DNA of 64,000 nucleotides from Microcoleus vaginatus WJT46-NPBG5 (GTDB lineage Bacteria; Cyanobacteriota; Cyanobacteriia; Cyanobacteriales; Oscillatoriaceae), in assembly GCA_019359355.1 (NCBI GenBank), contig JAHHHM010000006.1, positions 186,001 to 250,000 on the forward strand. Reading direction: 5' to 3'. Below the pieces are notes generated by a model. It searched no databases, was not told where the DNA came from, and saw only the letters and a list, made by a program, of their open reading frames with translations. The position numbers and the translations under genes were made by a program. Below, one piece after another: positions 56,801 through 63,591 of the stretch. Each line of letters opens with the position of its first letter. Position 1 is the stretch's first letter.

Positions 56801-58144
56801 GGGGGGGGCGGCAAAGGCTGGAGCGCTGGCGGTGCCGCTATTGTGGTAGTAGTATGTGTTGCCGTCTTTTGCCCCAACAAAGGCGTCTAAATCGCCGTCG
56901 CTGTCAATATCGGCAAAGGTGGGGGACGCCTGATACCCCACATCCGTGAGGTTGAAGGGGTTGGTTTGGGGGGCGTTGAAGGGTTTAAAGACGTTATCAG
57001 CGATTGTCAGGACGGCAGTTTTGGGACTTCCTACGTTGTAACCGGCAGTTGCAGTGGTAAGGGTGACTTGAACCGTTTCCTCCGGATCGACGACGCTATC
57101 GAGAATTGGGGTGACATCAATAGTTGCACTGGTTTGCCCCGCTGCAATCGTGACACTTTCTGTTAAGGGGGTGTAGTCACTGCCAACCGTGGCAGTGCCG
57201 GCAACCGTGTAAGAAATAATTACATCTGTTGCTGAAACTTCCGAGAGGGTGACAACAAAGTTGCCGGTAATCGGGGCTGCAGGTTCTGCTTCTGATGGAG
57301 GGGTGCCGGCGGTAATACTGGCAAACAGCCCTTTTTGGTAATAGCGGATTGTGCCGTACACTTCCCCAACAAAGGCGTCTAAATCACCGTCGCTGTCAAT
57401 ATCGGCAAAGGTGGGGGACGCACTATACCCCACATCCGTGAAGTTGAAGGCGTTGATTTGGGGGGCGGCAAAGGTTGGGGCGCTGGCGCTGCCTGTATTC
57501 TGGTAGTAGTATGTGTTGCCGCCACTTTCCCCAACAAAGGCGTCTAAATCCCCATCCAAGTCAATATCGGCAAAGGTGGGGGTCGCATTAAACCCCACAT
57601 CCGTGAAGTTGAAGTTGATTTGGGGGGCGGCAAAGGTTGGGGCGCTGACGGTGCCTGTATTCTGGTAGTAGTACGTGTTGCCGTTATATTCCCCAACAAA
57701 GGCGTCTAAATCATCGTCGCCGTCAATATCGGCTAAGGTGGGGGACGTATTAGACCCCACAGTCGTGAGGTTGAAGGCGTTGATTTGGGGGGCGGCAAAG
57801 GTTGGGGCGCTGGCGTTGCCTGTATTCTGGTAGTAGTACGTGTTGCCATTGTTAGCCCCAACAAAGGCGTCTAAATCCCCATCCAAGTCAATATCGGCAA
57901 AGGTGGGGGACGCGAAATACCCCACATCCGTGAAGTTGAAGGGGTTGATTTGGGGGGCGGCAAAGGTTGGGGCGCTGGCGGTGCCTGTATTCTGGTAGTA
58001 GTACGTCCTGCCTAAACGTTCCCCAACAAAGGCGTCTAAATCGCCGTCGCTGTCAATATCGGCAAAGGTGGGGGACGTACGAGACCCCACATCTACACCG
58101 TTAAAGGGATTATTGCTGCCGGTTTGTTCTTGAAAAGTTGCCAT
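50837..58144 (-). CDS. giant FG-GAP/Calx-beta/cadherin-like/RTX protein 2
   Basis: A 2435-residue paralogue of the first giant protein. In order: five FG-GAP repeats (1-270), a Calx-beta module (about 275-385), five more FG-GAP repeats (388-655), further Calx-beta-type modules (660-1130), six cadherin-like repeats (1132-1802), two putative Ig/He-PIG domains (1802-1988; LPSWLSFNPTTRTFSGTP and LPAWLSFDPQTRTISGTP), a Pro-Thr linker (1993-2035), about 30 RTX repeats (2072-2362) and a C-terminal module ending FIDVNDFVPV. It starts with the same 20 residues (MATFQEQTGSNNP...) and the same leader (TTAGGAGAAA) as the other. A calcium-stabilised, type I-exported adhesin or matrix protein is inferred. 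Confidence 0.88.
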   Translation of the reverse strand: MATFQEQTGSNNPFNGVDVGSRTSPTFADIDSDGDLDAFVGERLGRTYYYQNTGTASAPTFAAPQINPFNFTDVGYFASPTFADIDLDGDLDAFVGANNGNTYYYQNTGNASAPTFAAPQINAFNLTTVGSNTSPTLADIDGDDDLDAFVGEYNGNTYYYQNTGTVSAPTFAAPQINFNFTDVGFNATPTFADIDLDGDLDAFVGESGGNTYYYQNTGSASAPTFAAPQINAFNFTDVGYSASPTFADIDSDGDLDAFVGEVYGTIRYYQKGLFASITAGTPPSEAEPAAPITGNFVVTLSEVSATDVIISYTVAGTATVGSDYTPLTESVTIAAGQTSATIDVTPILDSVVDPEETVQVTLTTATAGYNVGSPKTAVLTIADNVFKPFNAPQTNPFNLTDVGYQASPTFADIDSDGDLDAFVGAKDGNTYYYHNSGTASAPAFAAPPEINPFNLTKVWSNASPTFADIDSDGDLDAFVGARDGNTSYYQNTGTALNPAFAAPQINPFNLTNAGYNAFPTLADIDSDGDLDAFVGAKDGRTSYYQNTGTALNPAFAAPQINPFNLTDVGDYASPTFADIDSDGDLDAFVGARDGNTSYYRNDGGTASAPAFAAPQINPFNFTDVGNSASPTFADIDSDGDLDAFIGANDGTIHYYQGSTPIVSIAAGTSPAEGGATGSFTLTLSEPATDNFTVAYIVGGSATTGTDYTALTGTVTFAPGATTATINIVATDDAFIDPDETVTVTLTDTASYNLAVSPNNTATLTIADNDIEYAIVNSDGEVSPIVTESNTGTTNVPYKIFRDGRTDVASSVDLSFGGTATNGSDYNIQATGTGITLTGNTVNFAAGATEATITLNVAGDVVDEDDEEIQISLTPSTTPVGFQAATNSNFTSATLTITDDDTAGFTISPADVTLNTNEAGGTATFTIQLDTQPTADVSIAFTSSNTAEGTVTPSVTFNSTNWNTAQTVTLTGIDDNVVDGEIAYQINGTVSSTDTKYSALTFPAIDASNTDNDSAGVTITQSAGITSVAETGATDTYTIALNTIPTGSVQITATADTQTEISLDGTTFSNSITFTRTDKTAQTITVRAINDSVVENNHAGTITHTISNSAASEYLTTLVINPVTVNITDANQPPTLIDISKPGTEDSVITFMAADFTGAFTDVNLDSLTRIQIASLPSSGSLTLNGVAVTAAQEIDSANLGNLTFTPNANFNGNVSFDWNGFDGIAYATTNATVNLNITPVNDAPIVTNIAKVAEEDTTISFTSADFTGTFSDVDANSLTKIQITTLPANGTLSLNGVAVAANQEIDFAALGNLTFTPTANFTGSTSFNWNGFDGTVYAVAGATVNLTLNAINDLPVLSNLSLSGDEDTAISFTAANFTNAFTDADGDSLTKIKITALPAQGNLTLNGVSVATNQEIAVADLGSLTFTPNPNFNGTLSLGWNGFDGTSYSANTAQINLTVNPINDLPVVSTVSKIGSAGIAIAFASADFQTAFGDLDNDSLSKIQITSLPGNGSLTLNGVAVTANQEIETAALASLAFTPNAGFSGVITFGWNGFDGTAYATAGANVSLAVDVINTAPTLVNIAKVGNENADIAFTTADFTSQFIDADNNPLALVKITSLPSNGTLKLSGISVTANQEIEAAALGNLVFSPNANFDGATSFSWTAFDGIAYATAGASVNITVNNVNNLPVVSTVVKQGDEDTNIVFAVTDFTNAFGDLDSENLAKIQLTSLPENGTLSLAGAAVTVNQEIAVAELNNLSFTPNANFNGAVTFNWNGSDGTAYAATGSTVSLTVNAVNDPPTLSAAISDQLAVQNTAFNFTVAENTFTDVDGDTLTYSASLENGGALPSWLSFNPTTRTFSGTPNPDDLGAVNVKVTASDGVATTSDVLTLTVNATANTAPVVATPISDRTATAGTVFSYTFAENTFVDADGDALTYTLTLADGSPLPAWLSFDPQTRTISGTPPEGTAATLDVLVTAKDIAGASAGDSFNLAVSVPTPAPNPTPAPTPNPTPAPTPAPTPIRIPASTPTPTPPDTSCLCDIFPTPSLVVGTIIPNIVESNFTGGNSEDAFLGSAAGEAFYGEGGHDIIMAMESNDNVYGGDGDDLLFGNIGADYIDAGVGNDLVFGGQDADGILGGDGDDIVLGDIGNDTILGGAGNDLLFGNKGDDFIDGESGNDTIFGGKEQDALLGNAGDDVVLGDIGNDIILGGAGNDLLFGNVGADFIDGGDGNDTIFGGKDNDILKGSLGDDILLGDIGNDTLCGGEGNDSVFGNAGDDIMDGCEGDDSLYGGKDSDTLIGNVGNDLLNGELGDDSLFGNIGSDTLDGGDGNDSLYGGQENDFLTGGNGDDVLIGDLGNDILTGGAGSDRFVLKGGAGSDTIADFTDGEDFLGLTAGLKFENLTISAGNNATLIHAGDELLASLNGAVAGFIDVNDFVPV
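56180..58130 (-). repeat. FG-GAP coding repeats, two blocks of five
   Basis: Ten units of roughly 155-165 bp encode PTFADIDSDGDLDAFVGA plus a YYYQNTG stretch. They occur in two blocks (about 57330-58130 and 56180-56980) separated by a Calx-beta module. DNA identity between units is high, which points to recent expansion. Confidence 0.9.
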
Positions 58145-58210
58145 TTTTAGTTTCTCCTAATTTGAGTACAAGATATGCTTTTCCGTAGAAATCAGTCGAT
58201 TAGATGCTGA

Positions 58211-58345
58211 TTAACTTAGTTGCCTGAAATTATTAATATCGATGCAGCCAAAAACTGCCCCATTTAAGGAGGTTAATGCTTCATAAATACTAATAATTTT
58301 GATAGCTACAATATTGCCGCTAGTAACGTAGAACCTGAACGAGGC
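58211..58345 (-). pseudogene. C-terminal stub of a third giant RTX protein
   Basis: On the minus strand the frame ending at the TAA 58211-58213 reads TSGNIVAIKIISIYEALTSL, then NGAVFGCIDINNFRQLS. This aligns with the C-terminal ends of the giant proteins (SAGNNATLIHAGDELLASLN, then GAVAGFIDVNDFVPV). Nothing upstream continues the frame. It is a decayed end of a further paralogue that lay upstream of giant gene 2. Confidence 0.8.
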
Positions 58346-58831
58346 AGTCCGAAAATAAAATGTATGTTGTCAAGGGATATATTTACCTTTTTTATTCAGT
58401 CCTCTCAAATCAATTCTTACCCCAATTTTTTCTGCAACGCGAAGGCTGAGGCGCGCGACAATAAAAACCCTACCAGAAGTTGATTGTTTCCTTCTGCATT
58501 GCGAGTAAACGTTGACCTGGAACGAAAAGCAATCTCAGTATAAAAGTCGTGTTCCTAAAGTGAAAATCAATGCAAGATAGTAGGTGTTCCCATAACCTGA
58601 GATACACTGACTCCCAAGACTCCTCGAAAATTTGATTTCCCGAACTGCCTCATCCAATCGGAAATATCTTTCTTCTTTTCCAGAGCCAGGGGAGATGCAA
58701 CGGCTGAAGCTCACGAACTAAGAAGTCTTGGTAATGCTCTATTTTGCCTTTGTGTCTGTCTATCCGTTACAATCTCTAGACACTTAAGCTAAGTATTGCA
58801 CAAAATTGCCGGCTTCAACAGTAATTTTCAT

Positions 58832-58929
58832 TTATAGCAGTTCCAACACAGGTGCGGTACAAAGGAATTCATGATTATTAGGCTTTCCAGCCCTGAATGT
58901 ATACCTGATAAGGCCGAAAGCTGCTATAA
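58832..58929. mobile_element. possible MITE with 9-bp inverted ends
   Basis: TTATAGCAG (58832-58840) is the exact inverse of CTGCTATAA (58921-58929), enclosing 80 bases with no coding frame. TA-ended inverted repeats of this kind fit a miniature element mobilised by an IS630/Tc1-type transposase, but no full element is present here. Confidence 0.4.
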
Positions 58930-59870
58930 TTTAATATAAAGATTTAGCTTTTTATCTAATTTTTTTGTGAAGTTTGCAAATAAACCGTCAAGATTTATCG
59001 CTCGTGCCGGTTAAGCTGCCTTTAAGTTAAATGTTCTCCTTCACTTCATCATTCTAATTTTAGACTCATTTTGCTCACTTACTGTTCTGATCTAAATCAC
59101 TTTTACTTTGCGATCTTTATCACCCTTTTTTTAAAGTTAAAATAAAATAATTTTATTTTTAATATATAAGCTAATTCGGGACGAGATGAGAGACTATCTT
59201 CCCTTATTACCTGCCGATCATCTAGAAATTTTAATAAGTAGTGGTGCTTGTCCGTTGCCGATATTTTCTGCTATATAAACTTAATTTGTTAAAAAATGCC
59301 GGCATCACCCTAAAGCTAGTCAAAGCCCTAGGAATTTAAAATAGCAAGAAGCAGGAAATTGATATAAACAAAAAAAGTAATTTAGACAAACAAAAATTTA
59401 AATTTTCAATAAAAATGATTAATACTTTAATTAACTTTACTTAATTAAGCTAATTGATTTTAAAGATTATAGAATGTCAGGTTTTAGTAAATAACATACC
59501 TTTTAGTTGATTTTTTATAAAATAAATTTGTGTGTGCATCCAAGCTTTTACTGCCGAATAAATATTTATGCGATGTTTTCCTAAAACTCACTTAATACAG
59601 CCTGGAAGCAATAAAAACCTTCTGGAAAGAGATTTAGGTAAAAATCGGCATAATTTAGTCGTTGTAGAAAAAAATCAGTATTAATACTTATTGAATGAGT
59701 GAAAAGGTAGCTTGTATTCTGCAAATAGAGCTTTAAACTAAATAAAGTGGCTTGGTGCTAGTTTTGTTCAATCAACTATAAAAATAAAAACCGAGCCGGC
59801 GCGACACTAAACTTTCAGACTCTAATCCTGGATAGCCTGAGTGCCAGGGATCAATCAGGGAGGACATAAA

Positions 59871-59949
59871 AGGTTCTACAGTTTTTTAGCTGAAGTGATA
59901 CAGAGAGCAGAAACTTGGGAAGGCTAAAGAATAAACTTCTGTAGAACCT
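59871..59949 (+). promoter_or_regulatory. wide inverted repeat in the pilT leader
   Basis: AGGTTCTACAG (59871-59881) and CTGTAGAACCT (59939-59949) are perfect 11-bp inverse copies 57 bases apart and about 205 bases before the pilT start. They could form a long stem in the transcript or a paired operator. Confidence 0.5.
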
Positions 59950-60153
59950 ATGCGCGGACATCAGCAGAGGCAGAACATTGAACTAACCCTTTCAGCCTAA
60001 GAGTGATTCAGTTTACTCACTTAGGGAGAACAACCCGCTGGGGGTAAACACGCCGGCATCTATAGACTCTTATATTCAGGTTATGGCCTTGGCCAAACTC
60101 GACTCAGTAGTTTGCATCTCAAAGCTTTATTCATCAATCAGAAGTAGTGCCCA

Positions 60154-61491
60154 ATGACACAATCTAATCGTCCACCCGTTCCGCCCCCACCTGGTGTACC
60201 CCGCGTTCCTCCCATGCCACCCCCACCAGGCCGGCCCCCAGCACCTCCAGCTAGTATGACAGCGGGGACGGCAGCAGCCGGCACGACTCAGCGACAGTCT
60301 TCACAAACAATGACAATGCCGGCAGCACCTCCGCCGGCAGCGCCTCCAGCAGCCACGAACCAGGCTCAACAAACTCGCCCACCAGCGGCAGCAGCATCGG
60401 CAACTCCGAAAGCCTCAGCATCCACCGGCGCGCAGCCAACCTTAAGGGCAATGGTCGCGGTTGCTAACGAAAAAGGGTGTTCTGATATTCACTTAGGCGT
60501 CAATGAAGCCCCTCGTTTCCGCAGTCGGGGCGACATCGTACCCACCGAGTGGCCGGTAACCGATTTAGATACGTTTATGGGTTGGCTGCAGGAAGTGCTG
60601 ACGGATGAAGAAATTCGGCAGTTTCAAGAACACCTAGACTTTGACGGTGCAGCAGATTTAGGCTTTGTCCGCATCCGGATTAATATTTTTGATAGTTTAG
60701 CCGGCCCAGCAATGGTGTTGCGCTTGATCGGATCACAGATCCTGACGATGGAACAGCTAAAACTGCCACCAGTATTCAAGGATCTGTGCCACTACCATAA
60801 AGGGTTACTTTTGGTGACAGGGCCAACGGGTTCCGGTAAGTCCACGACAATGGCAGCCATGATGGATTACATCAATAAAAACATGGCTAAACATATCATC
60901 ACCATTGAAGACCCGGTTGAATTTGTCCATGTCAGCCAAAAATGCTTGATCAAGCACCGAGAAGTCGGTCGGCACACCCTAGAATTTAAAAACGCCCTGA
61001 AAGCCGCTTTGCGGGAAGACCCGGATATGATGCTGGTGGGGGAAATTCGAGATCAAGAAACGATTAATATTGCCCTGAAAGCTGCTTCAACGGGTCACTT
61101 AGTGGCAGGAACCCTGCACACAAACAGCGCCATTAAAACGATTGAGCGGATTATGGGGATGTTCCCCCCTGCTGAACAGCCGGCGATGCGAGTGTCTCTA
61201 GCAGAATCTCTCGTGGCAATTATCGCTCAAGGTTTGTGCAAAACTACAGACGGCAAGCGCGCTGCATATCACGACATTATGATCGCCACGGATGCGATTA
61301 GGGAATACATCATCAAAGGGGAAATGGAGGAAATTAACCAAGTGATGCTCAAGTCCGAGTTCGATGGCATGATCACCATGAACAAGGCACTATTTAACCT
61401 TTATCAAGAAGGTCGCATCACGGAGGAAATTGCATTAGAAATGTCGCCTACTCCTAATGAAATGGCACAGTTCTTGCGAGGACGTATCTAA
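60154..61491 (+). CDS. pilT: PilT family twitching-motility ATPase
   Basis: A retraction ATPase of the type IV pilus, 445 residues. The core has GPTGSGKSTTMAAMMD (Walker A, 223-230), TIEDPVEFVH, ALREDPDMMLVGEIRDQET (Asp/Glu boxes) and GHLVAGTLHTNSA. The N-terminal 95 residues are a Pro/Ala-rich low-complexity extension (PPVPPPPGVPRVPPMPPPPG) that typical PilT proteins lack. The region after the core (AIREYIIKGEMEEINQVM) differs from the AIRNLIREGK of classical PilT, so it may be a PilT2-type paralogue. A KaiB-domain gene follows on the same strand. Confidence 0.9.
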   Translation: MTQSNRPPVPPPPGVPRVPPMPPPPGRPPAPPASMTAGTAAAGTTQRQSSQTMTMPAAPPPAAPPAATNQAQQTRPPAAAASATPKASASTGAQPTLRAMVAVANEKGCSDIHLGVNEAPRFRSRGDIVPTEWPVTDLDTFMGWLQEVLTDEEIRQFQEHLDFDGAADLGFVRIRINIFDSLAGPAMVLRLIGSQILTMEQLKLPPVFKDLCHYHKGLLLVTGPTGSGKSTTMAAMMDYINKNMAKHIITIEDPVEFVHVSQKCLIKHREVGRHTLEFKNALKAALREDPDMMLVGEIRDQETINIALKAASTGHLVAGTLHTNSAIKTIERIMGMFPPAEQPAMRVSLAESLVAIIAQGLCKTTDGKRAAYHDIMIATDAIREYIIKGEMEEINQVMLKSEFDGMITMNKALFNLYQEGRITEEIALEMSPTPNEMAQFLRGRI

Positions 61492-61645
61492 AGAAGGATG
61501 AAAACTTTAGGTATTTGAGCAAAAATAAATTAGGGATCACGAAGAGAAGGATAAAACATAGAAGTATTTACACTTCCTGTTTGCTCCCTCACCCCAGATT
61601 CTCTAAAAAATTTATACGCTCACCAGTGTTCTGAGTTCTGTTGTT

Positions 61646-62431
61646 ATGAATTATAGAGCGAAGTTTAAAGAGACTAAGAACTCAGCAGCTTCTCTCCCCC
61701 AAGTGTTTAAAGGCATTGCCTTGTTTACGCCTGGGGGAGATTTGATTTATTGCATTGATCCCAGTAAGCACAGCCGGTGGCACCTGAATTTGTGTGCAGC
61801 GCTTCAGGAAAGACTGGGTTTACCAGAACCCCCCCATTTTTTGGTGCCCGGATACACGGCAACAATTGACCGATGGATTGATCCTTACACTCAGCAGCTA
61901 AGGATTTCTGCGGAGGCTCATGCGCCGGTTTTACGGCATCAAGCACTTCTGAATGCAGTTTTTAATACAGGTGAATTGGTTTGGCAAGTTGCGCCGTGGC
62001 TAGAGCAATTGTGCAATCCAATGGTATTGGCAACCTATCGCTCGCAGTTTCCCCAGCTTTGGGAAGATCACGACCTTGTAATCCGTGTAGAACGCACCGG
62101 CATCGATGTTCCAGCCTCTGCAGAGCCGGTGATCTTCGCACCTGAGCGAGTAGAAACGAAAGGCTATATTTTGCGCCTATTTGTTGGTAAAAATAATGCC
62201 GCAACCGAACGCACTTTGGAGCGGTTGCACCAGCTTTTAGAACGGGCGATTAGCTGTCCTTACACGCTGAAAGTGATTGATATTTTTAAACATCCAGAGC
62301 AAGCAGAAGCCGATCAAGTTTCTGCAACGCCCACTCTGGTTAAAGTCTGGCCACGACCTGTCCGGCGGATTGTGGGCGAGTTAGAGAATGCCGGCGAAAT
62401 TCTGCGAGTCTTAGGCACTTTGGATAGCTAG
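61646..62431 (+). CDS. KaiB-domain protein with N-terminal extension
   Basis: A 261-residue soluble protein. Residues 173-255 match the KaiB thioredoxin-like fold (YILRLFVGKNNAATERTLER; LKVIDIFKHPEQAEADQVSA; TPTLVKVWPRPVRRIVGELE). The N-terminal 165 residues are unassigned (FKGIALFTPGGDLIYCIDPS; WHLNLCAALQERLGLPEPPH). KaiB-fold domains occur in the clock protein KaiB and in SasA; here no kinase or kaiA/kaiC genes are nearby. The position 155 bases after pilT suggests a shared transcript and a possible link to motility. Confidence 0.8.
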   Translation: MNYRAKFKETKNSAASLPQVFKGIALFTPGGDLIYCIDPSKHSRWHLNLCAALQERLGLPEPPHFLVPGYTATIDRWIDPYTQQLRISAEAHAPVLRHQALLNAVFNTGELVWQVAPWLEQLCNPMVLATYRSQFPQLWEDHDLVIRVERTGIDVPASAEPVIFAPERVETKGYILRLFVGKNNAATERTLERLHQLLERAISCPYTLKVIDIFKHPEQAEADQVSATPTLVKVWPRPVRRIVGELENAGEILRVLGTLDS

Positions 62432-62502
62432 GCGATCACAAACAAAGCTTGGGGAAACAAGCCGGTAAAGTGGTTAATTTATAGGTTTCAAAAGATGGTA
62501 GT

Positions 62503-63486
62503 TCAGGAAGAAGATGACTCCTGTTTTATCAAATTTGCTTGCTTTGCTTCTACCATCATTCGCACCACATCCTGCATCTTGTATTTCGCCTGCCAACCGA
62601 GCTGTTCCCGCGCCTTAGCTGGATGACCTCTGCCGACTGCAATATCTGTGGGCCGGTAAAAAGTTTTATCAATAACAACGTGTTCCTGCCAGTCTAGTCC
62701 TAGACACGCAAAAGCTGTCGCCACAAAATCTTCTAACTTATTACTCTCGCCGGTTGCAATTACATAATCATCAGGCTTTTCCTGTTGCAACATTAAATAC
62801 ATTGCCTCAACATATTCTGGTGCCCAGCCCCAGTCCCGCCGAACTGAAATATCACCTAAACGCAACTTTTCTTGACTTCCCTGAGCAATTGCGCAAGCAC
62901 CGGCAACAATCTTTTGCGTGACGAAGCGCCCAGGCCGCAGCGGAGACTCATGGTTAAATAGGATGCCAGAACAAGCAAATAGACCGTAAGCTTCCCGATA
63001 GTTCGCTACTTCCCAAAACGCTGCAGCTTTTGCCACAGCATAGGGGCTTCGGGGACGAAAGGGAGTGGTTTCATTGGCTGAGGCATCGCGAGTATCGCCA
63101 AAACACTCACTGGAGCCGGCATTATAAATTTTAATCGGTGCGCCGGTGAAGCGCAGCGCCTCTAGTAAATTTAGGGTGCCGGTGGTAATACTTTCCAAAG
63201 TCTCCACCGGCTGCTCAAAAGACAGCCCCACGGAACTTTGCCCTGCCAGATTGTAAACCTCATCCGGCTGCATTTTCATGAGTACCTGCAGCACGCTGCG
63301 AAAATCAGTCAGAGACATTGACTCTAATTTCACCTGTTCCCGAATACCCAAGCGGACTAAATTCCCAAAAGAAGACATTTGGGCATCCCGTGACGTGCCA
63401 CAGACCACATAACCTTTTTCCAGAAGTAACTTGGCTAGATATGCCCCATCCTGACCCGATATCCCACAAATTAGAGCTGTTTTCAT
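62503..63486 (-). CDS. gmd: GDP-mannose 4,6-dehydratase
   Basis: Converts GDP-mannose to GDP-4-keto-6-deoxymannose, the first step to GDP-fucose or GDP-rhamnose used in surface glycans. This extended SDR protein has 327 residues. The NAD(P) loop is CGISGQDGAYL (7-17); catalytic residues include SSE (125-127), Tyr149 and Lys153 in SPYAVAK; LFNHESPLRPGRFVTQKI is a hallmark of the family. GAGGAG precedes the ATG by about 9 bases. No fucose synthase gene is next to it within the window. Confidence 0.93.
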   Translation of the reverse strand: MKTALICGISGQDGAYLAKLLLEKGYVVCGTSRDAQMSSFGNLVRLGIREQVKLESMSLTDFRSVLQVLMKMQPDEVYNLAGQSSVGLSFEQPVETLESITTGTLNLLEALRFTGAPIKIYNAGSSECFGDTRDASANETTPFRPRSPYAVAKAAAFWEVANYREAYGLFACSGILFNHESPLRPGRFVTQKIVAGACAIAQGSQEKLRLGDISVRRDWGWAPEYVEAMYLMLQQEKPDDYVIATGESNKLEDFVATAFACLGLDWQEHVVIDKTFYRPTDIAVGRGHPAKAREQLGWQAKYKMQDVVRMMVEAKQANLIKQESSSS

Positions 63487-63591
63487 ATTGCTGATCTCCT
63501 CTAAAGTCTTCGTTCAATTAATAGATATGGTGAAGGCAAAAGACAAGGGTTCTGCCTTTTGCCTTTTCACTTATACTCAACCGGCATCCTT

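Larger units (their letters stand above)
58145..60153. other. 2-kb region between giant gene 2 and pilT
   Basis: It holds the C-terminal stub of another giant gene (58211-58345), a possible MITE (58832-58929), and long AT-rich stretches (notably 58930-59760). The last 350 bases contain a wide inverted repeat and probably the promoter and leader of pilT. I see no intact gene. Confidence 0.6.

Noticed and set aside
58145-60153. Search for an RNA gene or hidden small protein in the 2-kb gap
   Set aside because: Apart from the giant-gene stub and inverted repeats I could not recognise a tRNA, known RNA or convincing frame.
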